Source: Acidobacteriota bacterium
Lineage (GTDB): Bacteria > Acidobacteriota > Blastocatellia > Pyrinomonadales > Pyrinomonadaceae
Length of the DNA: 61,112 nucleotides
Assembly: GCA_019239425.1 (NCBI GenBank)
Contig: JAFAZX010000060.1
Span: forward strand, 1 to 61,112
Direction: 5' to 3'
Below, one piece after another: positions 26,469 to 34,719 of the stretch (within the stretch, counting starts at the first letter, position 1; every line of letters begins with the position of its first letter). The notes below the pieces were generated by a model that was not told where the DNA came from, ran no database searches, and worked only from the letters and a program-made list of their open reading frames with translations. A program made the translations under genes and the position numbers.

Positions 26469-28286
26469 ATGGGTGAAGAGAAGACCGCCGCGGATTTGAT
26501 GCTCGACCTGCTCGTCGAGCGCTGGGGCGTGCGCCACGTCTTCGGGCTGGCGGGCGACGGCATCAACGGCCTCATGGAGGCGCTGCGCAAGCGGAGCGGT
26601 GACGTGCAGTTCGTCGGCGTGCGCCACGAGGAGGCCGCGGCCTTCGCCGCGGTCGGCTACGCGAAGTTCAGCGGGCGCCTCGGCGTCTGCCTCGCCACCT
26701 CGGGGCCGGGCGCGATTCACCTCCTGAACGGACTCTACGACGCGAAGTTCGACCAGGTGCCCGTGCTCGCCATCACAGGGATGCAGTACCACGACCTCGT
26801 CGGCACCTTCTACCAGCAGGACGTGGACACCGACCGCCTGATGCAGGACGTTGCGGTCTACACCGAGCGCGTGATGGGGCCGGCGCACGTCGAGGGCGTG
26901 ACCAACACCGCCGTCCGCATGGCGCTGGGCCGAAGCGGCGTCGCGCACATAGCCTTCCCGACCGACCTCCAGGAGCAGCCCGCGAGTGAGGCGAAGTACA
27001 GCCAGATGAACGTGCCCGGCCACACGTCTGCGGACTGGCGCGTGCCGCGCGTCGTGCCCATGGGTGAAGACCTGCGGCGCGCGGCCGAAGTGCTGAACGA
27101 AGGGAAGCGCGTCGCCGTCGTCGTCGGCGCGGGCGCTCTGGGGGCGCGTGAGGAGGTAGAACAACTCGCGGAAACTTTGGGCGCGCCGGTCGCGAAGGCG
27201 TACCTCGGCAAAGGCGTACTGCCCGACGACAGCCCTTACACGACGGGCGGCATGGGCGTCTTCGGAACGAAGGCGACCGAGGAGGTGTTCGAGGCGTGCG
27301 ACACGCTCCTGATGGTCGGCAGCTCCTTCCCGTACATCCCCTACCTGCCGAAGCCCCGTGGCGTGCGCGGCGTGCAGATAGACGTGCGGCCCGAGCGCGT
27401 CGGCCTGCGCTTCCCCGTGGAGGTCGGCCTCGTCGGCGACGCGCGCGAGACGCTGCGCGCGCTCCTGCCTCTGTTAGAGAGGAAGGAAGACCGTGCGTTC
27501 CTCGAATCCGCACAAGCCTCCATGCGCGAGTGGAGAGACTTACTCGCCGAGAAGGTCGCGAGCGAGGACGTGCCGATGAGCGGGCAGGTCTTCGCCGCGC
27601 GCCTCTCGGAGCGTTTGAGCGACGACGCCATCATCTGCGGCGACTCGGGCCAGAACACCTTCTGGCTCTCGCGCCACGTCAACGTCAAAGGTACTCAACA
27701 GATTTCGGGCAGCGGGACGCTCGCCACGATGGCCTCGGCGCTCCCGTATGCCATCGGCGCGCAGGTCGCTTTCCCCGAACGTCAGGTCGTCGCCTTCTGC
27801 GGCGACGGCGGGATGGCGATGTTGATGGCCGAGCTCTCGACCTGCGTCAAGTACAATCTCCCGGTCAAGGTCTTCGTCGCCAAGAACAACCTGCTCGGCA
27901 TGATCCGCTGGGAGCAGATGATGTACCTCGGCCACCCCGAATACGGCGTCCAGCTCGGCGACATAGACTTCGCCGGAGTGGCCGAGGCGTGCGGCGCGAA
28001 GGGCTTCCGCGTCGAGCGCCCCGGGGAGGTCGGCGGCGCGATTGAAGAGGCTCTGGGCGCGGACGGCCCTGCGCTGGTCGAGGCCGTCGTCGACCCGTTC
28101 GAGCCTTTGCAGCCGGCGAAGATGAAGCCGGAGCAGGCCGAACATTATGCCGAGGCTTTGCGCAAGGGGCAGCCCAACGCCGGGCGCATCGCGCTCACGC
28201 TCTTCCGCGAAGCGGCGGAGGAGTTCCCGCAGAACGAACGGCCTCTGGAGGAGGCGTTCGCAGAGTCTACAGAGAAGCAGAAGTAA
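26469..28286 (+). CDS. Thiamine-pyrophosphate enzyme, pyruvate oxidase/PoxB-like
   Basis: 605 residues with the three-domain layout of the acetolactate synthase/pyruvate oxidase family. The N-terminal Pyr domain holds the catalytic glutamate (VRHEEAAAF) and LATSGPGAIHLLNG. A central FAD/nucleotide-binding-like domain follows, then the PP domain with GDGGMAMLMAELSTCVKYNL, the ThDP-Mg motif GDGG...NN (KNNLLGMIRWE). The family decarboxylates pyruvate, giving acetate, acetyl phosphate or acetyl-CoA precursors. PoxB-like enzymes reduce membrane quinone, but a lipid-binding tail is not evident here. It overlaps the ribosome site of the rhodanese gene, so the two are likely cotranslated. Confidence 0.82.
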   Translation: MGEEKTAADLMLDLLVERWGVRHVFGLAGDGINGLMEALRKRSGDVQFVGVRHEEAAAFAAVGYAKFSGRLGVCLATSGPGAIHLLNGLYDAKFDQVPVLAITGMQYHDLVGTFYQQDVDTDRLMQDVAVYTERVMGPAHVEGVTNTAVRMALGRSGVAHIAFPTDLQEQPASEAKYSQMNVPGHTSADWRVPRVVPMGEDLRRAAEVLNEGKRVAVVVGAGALGAREEVEQLAETLGAPVAKAYLGKGVLPDDSPYTTGGMGVFGTKATEEVFEACDTLLMVGSSFPYIPYLPKPRGVRGVQIDVRPERVGLRFPVEVGLVGDARETLRALLPLLERKEDRAFLESAQASMREWRDLLAEKVASEDVPMSGQVFAARLSERLSDDAIICGDSGQNTFWLSRHVNVKGTQQISGSGTLATMASALPYAIGAQVAFPERQVVAFCGDGGMAMLMAELSTCVKYNLPVKVFVAKNNLLGMIRWEQMMYLGHPEYGVQLGDIDFAGVAEACGAKGFRVERPGEVGGAIEEALGADGPALVEAVVDPFEPLQPAKMKPEQAEHYAEALRKGQPNAGRIALTLFREAAEEFPQNERPLEEAFAESTEKQK

Positions 28287-28298
28287 AGGAGGTTCGAG

Positions 28299-28637
28299 GT
28301 GGTCGCAACCATCGAGAGGGACGAGCTGAAGAGAAAGATCGACGGGGGCGGAGAGTTCGTGCTCGTCGAGACCCTGGCGCCGGTGGCGTACGCGCACGCG
28401 CACCTGCCGGGGGCCGTCAACCTGCCGCCGGATCGCGTGCGCGAGCTGGCGCCGAGCGTCCTGCCCGACAAGGGCGCGGAGATCATCGTCTACTGTTCGA
28501 GCCCGACCTGACACGCCTCCGAGAACGTCGCCCGTGAACTGGCGGCGCTGGGCTACACCAACGTCGTGGACTACGCCGGAGGCAAGTCCGACTGGATCGA
28601 GGCGGGGCTTCCCACAGAGAGCGACCACCAACACTGA
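28299..28637 (+). CDS. Rhodanese-like protein with in-frame TGA (candidate selenoprotein)
   Basis: GTG start with AAAGGAGG six bases upstream. The frame reads a rhodanese domain up to YCSSPT, meets TGA at 28509-28511, and continues in the same frame through ASENVARELAALGYTNVVDY and GGKSDWIEAGLP to a final TGA at 28635. The full product is 112 residues, normal for a single-domain rhodanese. The first cysteine (C66) is the usual catalytic position. The TGA is codon 71, where I recall related proteins having a second Cys (CxxPTC). A hairpin 14 bases downstream could be a bacterial SECIS. Alternatives are a nonsense mutation or a sequencing error (TGC to TGA). Rhodaneses move sulfane sulfur. Confidence 0.6.
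28526..28547 (+). promoter_or_regulatory. Candidate bacterial SECIS hairpin
   Basis: Seven-base stem CGTCGCC (28526-28532) with GGCGGCG (28541-28547), including one U-G pair, and an eight-base loop CGUGAACU. It starts 14 bases and its loop 21 bases after the in-frame TGA, with G as the second loop base, all within the ranges described for bacterial SECIS elements. Such hairpins also arise by chance in GC-rich DNA. Confidence 0.35.
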
Positions 28638-28650
28638 GACCTGCCCGGAC

Positions 28651-28682
28651 GGGTGCGGCGCTGCCCGGGCAGCGCCGCACCC
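28651..28682 (+). terminator. Perfect 32-base palindrome after the rhodanese gene
   Basis: Sixteen-base arms with no spacer (GGGTGCGGCGCTGCCC and its exact complement), 13 bases after the rhodanese stop. It probably acts as a transcript-end hairpin; no T-run follows. Confidence 0.55.
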
Positions 28683-28777
28683 GAACAATCCTCACGGCCT
28701 TTATAAAATCCCTATGAACCTTTTACCCCGTCCTTATGCGCGCGGGCGTAGTCTCTGTCTGTAGAAGGAGGAGACTT

Positions 28778-29092
28778 ATGGGAGCCGGTGTGATTTACGA
28801 CAAGCGGGAGCGCGCGGGGGAGAGGTTCGAGCATCGCTCGCGGGAGTGCTCCTGGGACGGCTGTTCGTGGGGGGCGATTCTCGGCCTGGTCGGCGGCCTC
28901 GCCGCCATCGTCGTCGGCTCCGCGCTCACGGCCGCCGCGTGGTTCCTGAAGGCGGACTCTTACGCCGGCACGGCCGGGACGATTCTCTTATTCGCGGCCA
29001 TCCCGCTGCTCCTCGCCGGCGCGCAGGGCCTCGACGTGGAAGAGGCGAGAAAGAAGAGGGCGCGGGCGGCCCGTTGCGACGAGGACGAGTAA
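28778..29092 (+). CDS. Small membrane protein, hypothetical
   Basis: 104 residues from the ATG at 28778, with AAGGAGGAG upstream as a strong ribosome site; an upstream in-frame start at 28736 lacks one. Two membrane segments (about 32-55, GAILGLVGGLAAIVVGSALT, and 63-82) are followed by a charged tail. No family recognised. A TTTATAAAAT at about 28700 may belong to its promoter. Confidence 0.6.
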   Translation: MGAGVIYDKRERAGERFEHRSRECSWDGCSWGAILGLVGGLAAIVVGSALTAAAWFLKADSYAGTAGTILLFAAIPLLLAGAQGLDVEEARKKRARAARCDEDE

Positions 29093-29197
29093 ACCCCCTT
29101 ATCCGGATAGAGGATGCCTCAGTGCCCGACCTCGGTGCCCGACCTCGTCTTCATCGCCTTTGAGCGTCGCCTTCCTCCCGCTCGCGAAAAATTGGTG

Positions 29198-29227
29198 TTG
29201 GCAACCCCGCGGGTCGCGGTCTATAGT
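29198..29227 (+). promoter_or_regulatory. Sigma-70-type promoter for the TonB receptor gene
   Basis: TTGGCA at 29198-29203 and TATAGT at 29222-29227, 18 bases apart, each matching five of six consensus bases. It lies 119 bases upstream of the receptor start. Confidence 0.6.
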
Positions 29228-29346
29228 GTTGCCGCCCAGGCGTCCCCGCCCGAGAGTTAACGTCGGGGGAGAGTCTCTTTTCCGGCGCCGCCGCTTCCTT
29301 TCCGACGGCCGCTCCCTTTTCCTTGTCTCAGCTCCCACGGGAAAAT

Positions 29347-32151
29347 ATGCGGCGACTTCTCACGCTCACGCTCGCGCTCATCGCCTCTGTGGCGGCGACC
29401 GCCTCCGGCGTCTCGGCGCAGACGGGGGGGGCGTCCATCGAGGGCACCGTGTCCGACCAGAACGGCGCCGTGATTCGGGGCGCGCGCGTTGACGCGCGCG
29501 CCCTCGCGAGCGGGCTGCTCACGACCACGAAGACCGACTCCGCCGGCCGTTACGAGTTCCGACGGCTGCCGCCCGGAGACTACCGCGTCTCGGTCAGCAG
29601 CGAGGGCTTCGGCCCCGCGGCGAGGCTCTTCCGCCTGCAGACCTCTGTGCCGTCGGACGCGGACTTCGTGCTCCTGCCGGGGGCCGTCGAGGAGACCGTG
29701 ACGCTCACGGCCGGGAAGGGGAGCGCGCGACCGGCCGTCGAGACGCCGCAGTCGGTCACCGTCGCCGACGCGCGCGAGATCGAGGCGCGCCGCCCGCGCT
29801 CGACCTTCGAGGCCGTCGAGAAGACTCCGAACCTCATCTCGATAGGCTCGAACCCCGCGGCGTCAAGGCCGCGCCTGCGCGGGCTGGCCTCCAACCGCCT
29901 GCTCATCATCCTGGACGGCGAGCGGCTCAACAACATGCGGAGCGACCCGCTGTCGGGCGTCTCGCTCAGCGTGGTCGACGTCACGCAGTTGGAGTCGGCG
30001 GAAGTCCTGGGCGGCGCCGGCTCCAGCCTCTACGGCTCGGACGCGATGGCCGGCACCATCAACCTCATCACGCAGAGCCCGACGCGCCCGGACGCGGGGA
30101 CTTACCTCGGCCTGCGCTTCGACGGGAGCGCGCACAGCAACGGAGCCTTCCGCCGCGGCGCCCTGACGATGAACCTGAGCAGCCAGCGCGCGGCCTTCCG
30201 TTTCAGCGGCTCGCTCTTTCGTTTGAGCAACTACCACTCGGGCGCGGGCGCGGTCTCGCTCGAAGAGGTCGTGCGGGCGGGGAGGTTCGCCGACGATTTA
30301 GGAAACGCCACGGGCAACAACGTCGCGCGCACCTTCGCCGTCTGGCAGCTCCCCGCGGGCGCGGAGATTTTGAACGGGCAGGGCCACGGCTTCAACGACC
30401 AGGTAGACCTCTGGCTCTTCGCCAGCGAACGGCAGAGCGTTCGTTACCGGCAGCTCAACAGCCAGCACAAAGGTCTCGGCTTCGCCTTCATCACGCCGCC
30501 CTTCGACGTGCGGAGTCAGTCGAACGGGTTCCGCCGTCTGGACAAGTACGGACTGCGCTACGAGGGGCAGGGTTTGAAGAGGTGGATGCCGAGGCTCGTC
30601 GGCGGGTTCTACCGCCAGAAGTATTCCTTCCCCGACGACACGCTGACTTACGCCATCAACCCGGGGAGCAGTTGGACGTTCGGCCCGCCCCCTTCATCAA
30701 CCCCGCTCCTGACCGGCAGCGCCTCGGTCTTCACGCCGGCCTCGTTCACGGGCGGCAAGAGTTCCGTCACCTCTTACGGCCTTGAGGCGCAGACGACGCT
30801 TACGCCTTTCGAGCGCGTGTGGGTCACGACCGGCCTCGGCTACCTGCGCGACTCGTCGAAGGATCAGTTCACGCGCTACGACATCGCGCCCGCCACGCTC
30901 GCGCCGCTCAACGTCGTGACCGAGAGGGCGACGACGCCCGACTCCGCCTACAGAAACCTGAGCTGGTCGAACCTCGTCGAGTACGAGCCGCGCCGCTGGC
31001 TCCGTTTGAGCGGCGGCCTGCGCGTGGACAACTGGCGCACGGAGGCGAAGGTCACCGAAGGCTTCCCGCTCGGCACAGAGTCGGCCATCCTCGACGCCTC
31101 CTTCGACGCGCTGCGCGCCGCGCCCGGCTCGCTCGACGTGGAAGGGGCCGCGGGCATCCTCGGACTCGTCAACCGCCGGGGCGGCATCAGGACTGAACGC
31201 ACGAGCGTCACCGGCAACCTCGGTGCGGTGCTGAGCCTGCGCGGGGGCGTCCACCCGTACTTCCGCTGGGGTTCGAGCTTCCGCGAGCCGGGCGTGACCG
31301 AGCGCTACATCCTGCGCAACTTCGGCGACCCGTCATTCAGCGTCGTCCTTATCCCCAACACGAACCTGAAGCCGGAGCGCGGCGACAACTACGAGGCGGG
31401 CGTCAAGGTCGCGCGCGCGCGCCTGCTCGCGTCGCTCGGCTACTTCCGCAACGACTACGACGACTTCATCCGCAACGAGTTCGCGGGCGCGCTCTTCGTC
31501 CCGGCCAACCCGGCGCGCGGCCTTCAGCCGCTCTCGCCCTTCTTCCCCTTCCACGGCGTGCTCTACGTCCAGCGCGCCAACACCGCCCGCGCGCGCGTAC
31601 AGGGCTTCGAGGCCGCGTACGAAGTCGGGCTGCCTCTGAAGAGGTTCGGCGCGCTGACGCCTTACGGCACGATGGGCTGGATGAAGGGTTCAGACCTGAC
31701 GCCCGTGCCCAACGCGCTCGCTCTGATTCGGAGGTTCTACAACCAGCCGGGCACGCCCGTCCCGCTCGAAGGCTCGGCCGACGACGCGCCGCTCTCGGCC
31801 GTCGCGCCCTTCGGCGGCACGTGGGGCGCGCGCTACGGCGACGGCGAAGGGGCGTGGTCTGCCGAGTACGAGGTTCACTACCAGGCGCGCACCACGCGCG
31901 TCGACCCCGTAGACCTCGCGACGGCCATCGCGACGCAGTACGGAACCTTCGCCAGCCTCAGCCCCTTCACGAAGCAGGCGGTGCGCGGCGTCTACAACTA
32001 CCGGCGGCCGCGCTACAGGCTCGCGCTCAGCCTCGGAGTCGACAACCTGACGAACCGTTTCTACTTCGAGCCGTTCCAGACCGCGCCCGCGCCCGGCCGC
32101 TCCTTCGTCTTCGGCCTCACGCTCGACACGCTCGACCTCATCCGCCGCTAG
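29347..32151 (+). CDS. TonB-dependent receptor with N-terminal carboxypeptidase-like domain
   Basis: 934 residues from the ATG at 29347, which begins on the signal peptide (MRRLLTLTLALIASVAATAS). Residues about 30-110 are a carboxypeptidase-regulatory-like beta-sandwich (IEGTVSDQNGAVIRGARV, AGRYEFRRLPPGDYRV). The plug follows (about 125-250), with RLRGLASNRLLIILDGERLN and GSSLYGSDAMAGTINLIT, then the beta-barrel with the TonB-box-type C-terminal segment VDNLTNRFYFEPF and a penultimate barrel strand. It is complete, unlike the two other receptors in the window. It probably imports a large or complexed nutrient; the ligand is unknown. Own promoter at 29198. Confidence 0.92.
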   Translation: MRRLLTLTLALIASVAATASGVSAQTGGASIEGTVSDQNGAVIRGARVDARALASGLLTTTKTDSAGRYEFRRLPPGDYRVSVSSEGFGPAARLFRLQTSVPSDADFVLLPGAVEETVTLTAGKGSARPAVETPQSVTVADAREIEARRPRSTFEAVEKTPNLISIGSNPAASRPRLRGLASNRLLIILDGERLNNMRSDPLSGVSLSVVDVTQLESAEVLGGAGSSLYGSDAMAGTINLITQSPTRPDAGTYLGLRFDGSAHSNGAFRRGALTMNLSSQRAAFRFSGSLFRLSNYHSGAGAVSLEEVVRAGRFADDLGNATGNNVARTFAVWQLPAGAEILNGQGHGFNDQVDLWLFASERQSVRYRQLNSQHKGLGFAFITPPFDVRSQSNGFRRLDKYGLRYEGQGLKRWMPRLVGGFYRQKYSFPDDTLTYAINPGSSWTFGPPPSSTPLLTGSASVFTPASFTGGKSSVTSYGLEAQTTLTPFERVWVTTGLGYLRDSSKDQFTRYDIAPATLAPLNVVTERATTPDSAYRNLSWSNLVEYEPRRWLRLSGGLRVDNWRTEAKVTEGFPLGTESAILDASFDALRAAPGSLDVEGAAGILGLVNRRGGIRTERTSVTGNLGAVLSLRGGVHPYFRWGSSFREPGVTERYILRNFGDPSFSVVLIPNTNLKPERGDNYEAGVKVARARLLASLGYFRNDYDDFIRNEFAGALFVPANPARGLQPLSPFFPFHGVLYVQRANTARARVQGFEAAYEVGLPLKRFGALTPYGTMGWMKGSDLTPVPNALALIRRFYNQPGTPVPLEGSADDAPLSAVAPFGGTWGARYGDGEGAWSAEYEVHYQARTTRVDPVDLATAIATQYGTFASLSPFTKQAVRGVYNYRRPRYRLALSLGVDNLTNRFYFEPFQTAPAPGRSFVFGLTLDTLDLIRR

Positions 32152-32203
32152 GGCGGATTCCCTCCCATTCACTTCTCACTCAGGCCGGGGTTATAAAGGA
32201 AGC

Positions 32204-32863
32204 ATGAAACGCTACCTCGTCATCTCGGGCATCATGGCCGCCTTCTTCCTCGCCGTCTTCTTCGTCGTCGAGGCGCTCGGCGTCCCGCTCCTCGCAGACC
32301 CGACTCCGTGGATGGCGCGCGGCGGGGCGTTGGCGGCGTTCGTGGGCGTGGGGCTGCTCGTCGCGGACGTGCTCCTGCCGATCCCTTCGAGCCTCGTCAT
32401 GGTCGCACACGGCGCTCTGTTCGGCGTCGCGGGCGGGACGGCGCTCTCTCTCGTCGGGAGCGTCGGGGCGTCCCTCTTCGGCTTCGCCATCGGCCGGCGC
32501 GGCGGGCCGCTGCTGCGGCGCGTCACGACGCCCGGGGAGCGCGCGCGCGCGGACGCTTTCCTGCGGCGCTGGGGCGCGCTGGCGGTGTGCCTTTCGCGCC
32601 CGCTGCCTCTGCTGGCGGAGACGGTCGCCATCATGGCCGGCACCTCCCGACTCGGCTGGGGGCGCATGGCCCTGGCCTCGCTCGCGGGCTCGCTCCCGCC
32701 TGCGTTGCTCTACGCGCTGACGGGGGCGGCGGTGGCAGACTTCACGAGCGCCGCGCTGATGTTCCTGGTGGTGATGCTCGTGACCGGCCTCTTCTGGCTG
32801 GCGAGCCGTCTGCTGGAGTCACGCCTCCTCAGAGGGAGGGTTGAAGAGAAGATGAAAGTTTGA
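32204..32863 (+). CDS. VTT/DedA-family membrane protein
   Basis: 219 residues, five to six membrane segments. The VTT (SNARE-associated) core is visible as LLPIPSSLVMVAHGALFGVAGG, followed by GSVGASLFGFAIGRRGG and the conserved Arg-containing segment SRPLPLLAETVAIMAGTSRL. DedA/TVP38 proteins act in lipid scrambling or flipping and membrane homeostasis in the inner membrane; for this copy that is an inference from the family. It begins 52 bases after the receptor stop. Confidence 0.8.
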   Translation: MKRYLVISGIMAAFFLAVFFVVEALGVPLLADPTPWMARGGALAAFVGVGLLVADVLLPIPSSLVMVAHGALFGVAGGTALSLVGSVGASLFGFAIGRRGGPLLRRVTTPGERARADAFLRRWGALAVCLSRPLPLLAETVAIMAGTSRLGWGRMALASLAGSLPPALLYALTGAAVADFTSAALMFLVVMLVTGLFWLASRLLESRLLRGRVEEKMKV

Positions 32864-32880
32864 GAGCCGCGGGCGGAGAC

Positions 32881-33987
32881 TCAGACGCTCTCTAGCCCGA
32901 GCGCGTCGAGGCTGAAGCGCCGGTTGCGCACGACCTGCTCGACGGCGTGCGCGGGCAGCAGCCCCGAGCGCAGCAGTTGGTTGTTGGTCTCGACGGCCTG
33001 CGCGTGCGCGCCGACGTAGAAGCACGAGACGGCGTACTCGATGGGGAGCTGGTAGTCGTAGAGCGTCTGCTCGACGAAGAGGCGGTCAGGGCCGGGGCAG
33101 GGGACGGCCATCGCGCGGGTGAAGAAGAGGTGCGCGGCGTGGTGCTCGCCCCTCTGCTGGTAGTGCATGCCGACGCGGTAGAGCGGGCCGGCGCGGTCGG
33201 GCATGTACTGCCACGCGGAGAGGTAGCCGTCGAGCACCTCGGGCCACGGCGCGCCCATGCGCTCCCGGAGCTGCGTGATCTGGTAGAGCGAGTACCAGAC
33301 CTCCTCGGGCCACCCGCCCATCTCGACGCGCCGCCGGTAGTTGCGCAGCGCAGACTCCAGTTCGCCCGCGTCGCGGTAGCTCTGCGCGAGGTAGAAGACG
33401 TAGCGCGTGTTCCGCGGGTCGTCGGCGAGCGCGCGTTCGAGCACGAGCGCGTCGCGGCGGTACGTGTCGGCGTCGCGCGCGCGCGCGCCGTCGTGGAAGG
33501 GGACGGTCTGGAGACCTTGCAGCAGCTCCTCGGTGCGCGCCTGCTCGCAGGTGATGTACTCGTGGAGCACGCCCTCGTAGCGCCACGGCAGGGAGTTTCT
33601 CACGAGCTGGCGGCGCACGTAGGAGCAGCCGTTGTAGAGCACGGCGACGTTGTAGGAGTCGCAGGTGAGCGCGGGCAGCTCGAAGCCGGGCGCGAGCCGG
33701 AGGATTTCGTCGGCGTCGATGACGAAGACGTAGTCGCCGCGCCCGCGCGCGAGCGCAAGCGCCTCCGAACGGTTGCTCGCGAAGTCGCGCCACGGCCGCT
33801 CGTGCAGCTCGCCGGGCACGTCCTTCAGGTGCTCGCGGATGATCCCTTGCGTGCCGTCGGTCGAGCCGGTGTCGACGATGACCCAGTAGTCGATGAGCGG
33901 CCGGACGGAGTCGAGGCAGCGGCGGATGACCGGCGCCTCGTCCTTGACGATCATGTTGAGGCAGATTGTCTGTCCCTGTGAGTTCAC
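32881..33987 (-). CDS. Family 2 glycosyltransferase with TPR-like C-terminus
   Basis: 368 residues from the GTG at 33987. The N-terminal 160 residues are a GT-A domain: LNMIVKDEAPVIRRCLDSV, the nucleotide-binding VIVDTGSTDGTQGIIRE and the metal-binding DADEI. A helical TPR-like region follows (about 200-340; RYVFYLAQSYRDAGELESAL). This two-part layout is common in bacterial protein or surface-glycan glycosyltransferases that read peptide substrates through the repeats. The open frame runs to 34080, but a promoter occupies that stretch, so the start must lie downstream of it; GTG at 34008 is the other option. Confidence 0.82.
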   Translation of the reverse strand: MNSQGQTICLNMIVKDEAPVIRRCLDSVRPLIDYWVIVDTGSTDGTQGIIREHLKDVPGELHERPWRDFASNRSEALALARGRGDYVFVIDADEILRLAPGFELPALTCDSYNVAVLYNGCSYVRRQLVRNSLPWRYEGVLHEYITCEQARTEELLQGLQTVPFHDGARARDADTYRRDALVLERALADDPRNTRYVFYLAQSYRDAGELESALRNYRRRVEMGGWPEEVWYSLYQITQLRERMGAPWPEVLDGYLSAWQYMPDRAGPLYRVGMHYQQRGEHHAAHLFFTRAMAVPCPGPDRLFVEQTLYDYQLPIEYAVSCFYVGAHAQAVETNNQLLRSGLLPAHAVEQVVRNRRFSLDALGLESV

Positions 33988-34051
33988 GATTCTTTTGAGC
34001 GACTTCACGCCGGCCGAGGTGCGCGGCAAACGATTTTGAGGGGCGCGGCAA

Positions 34052-34080
34052 AAGATATTATCGAAGGCGCAGGGTGTCAA
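34052..34080 (-). promoter_or_regulatory. Sigma-70 promoter for the glycosyltransferase
   Basis: On the minus strand, a consensus TTGACA (34080-34075), a 17-base spacer and TATCTT (34057-34052). Transcription would begin near 34045, just upstream of both possible GTG starts. Confidence 0.6.
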
Positions 34081-34719
34081 TGGTGTCGATGTCTTCCGGG
34101 GAAGGGGGTTGGGGGTGAGCGAAACGCCGGACGGCGCGCCGCCGAGGTGAAGCGGCCCGGCGCTTCGTTTGTGTATCGCGATGAGAGGCGTAACGGTCGG
34201 ATTTAATGCCGACCCGTGTAGGGCTCAGGTCGGGCCGGCACGCAGAGCAACAAAGTCAACTCAACAAGTTCGATTCGACTTTGCGAACATTTTCTACGGG
34301 CGGCACGCAGCCGCCGGCAGAAGCCGTGAAAGTCGGCTTGACCTCCTCCCCGAAAAGAGGGGCAGACGTGATGAGAGTTTTCCATCGAATAACCCCGTTA
34401 AGAGATGCAAAATTGGTGATTGTCGGCGATTATTCTAATTGACTTTCGATATGCTCAAGAATACTATCCCTGAGTTTTGCAGGAAGCTTTTGCGTTATTG
34501 CTGATCGGCTGCCTGGGCTCCTTTACCCGGTTACTCTCACCACTCTGTTAGTGACAGCTCCTCTTTAATTTCTTGTACGATAGGTTTTAAATTCGTCCGC
34601 CCCGAGCCGATTGCAGTCAACACGCCCGCGCCGTCCGGGGCACGATTAAGTGACCTGTCGAGCCTCATTTTCTACCGAATTAGGGGCTAGCTCGCTTCTT
34701 CGATAAGGTAGCTTACCTC
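34081..34719. other. 640-base intergenic region
   Basis: It separates the divergent glycosyltransferase and the GTPase/cell-wall cluster. From about 34250 to 34690 it is noticeably AT-richer than the coding DNA around it. Apart from a short minus-strand ORF (34537-34668), no convincing gene is seen, and no clear promoter for the cluster could be picked out. Confidence 0.5.
34537..34668 (-). CDS. Possible 43-residue ORF
   Basis: ATG at 34668 to TGA at 34537. The product ends with a protein-like NLKPIVQEIKEELSLTEW. No ribosome site is seen. It could be a small protein or the tail of a lost gene. Confidence 0.25.
   Translation of the reverse strand: MRLDRSLNRAPDGAGVLTAIGSGRTNLKPIVQEIKEELSLTEW

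Noticed and set aside
34009..34080. N-terminal extension of the glycosyltransferase to 34080
   Set aside because: The stretch contains a near-consensus promoter (TTGACA, 17 bases, TATCTT), so it is upstream of the transcript start.
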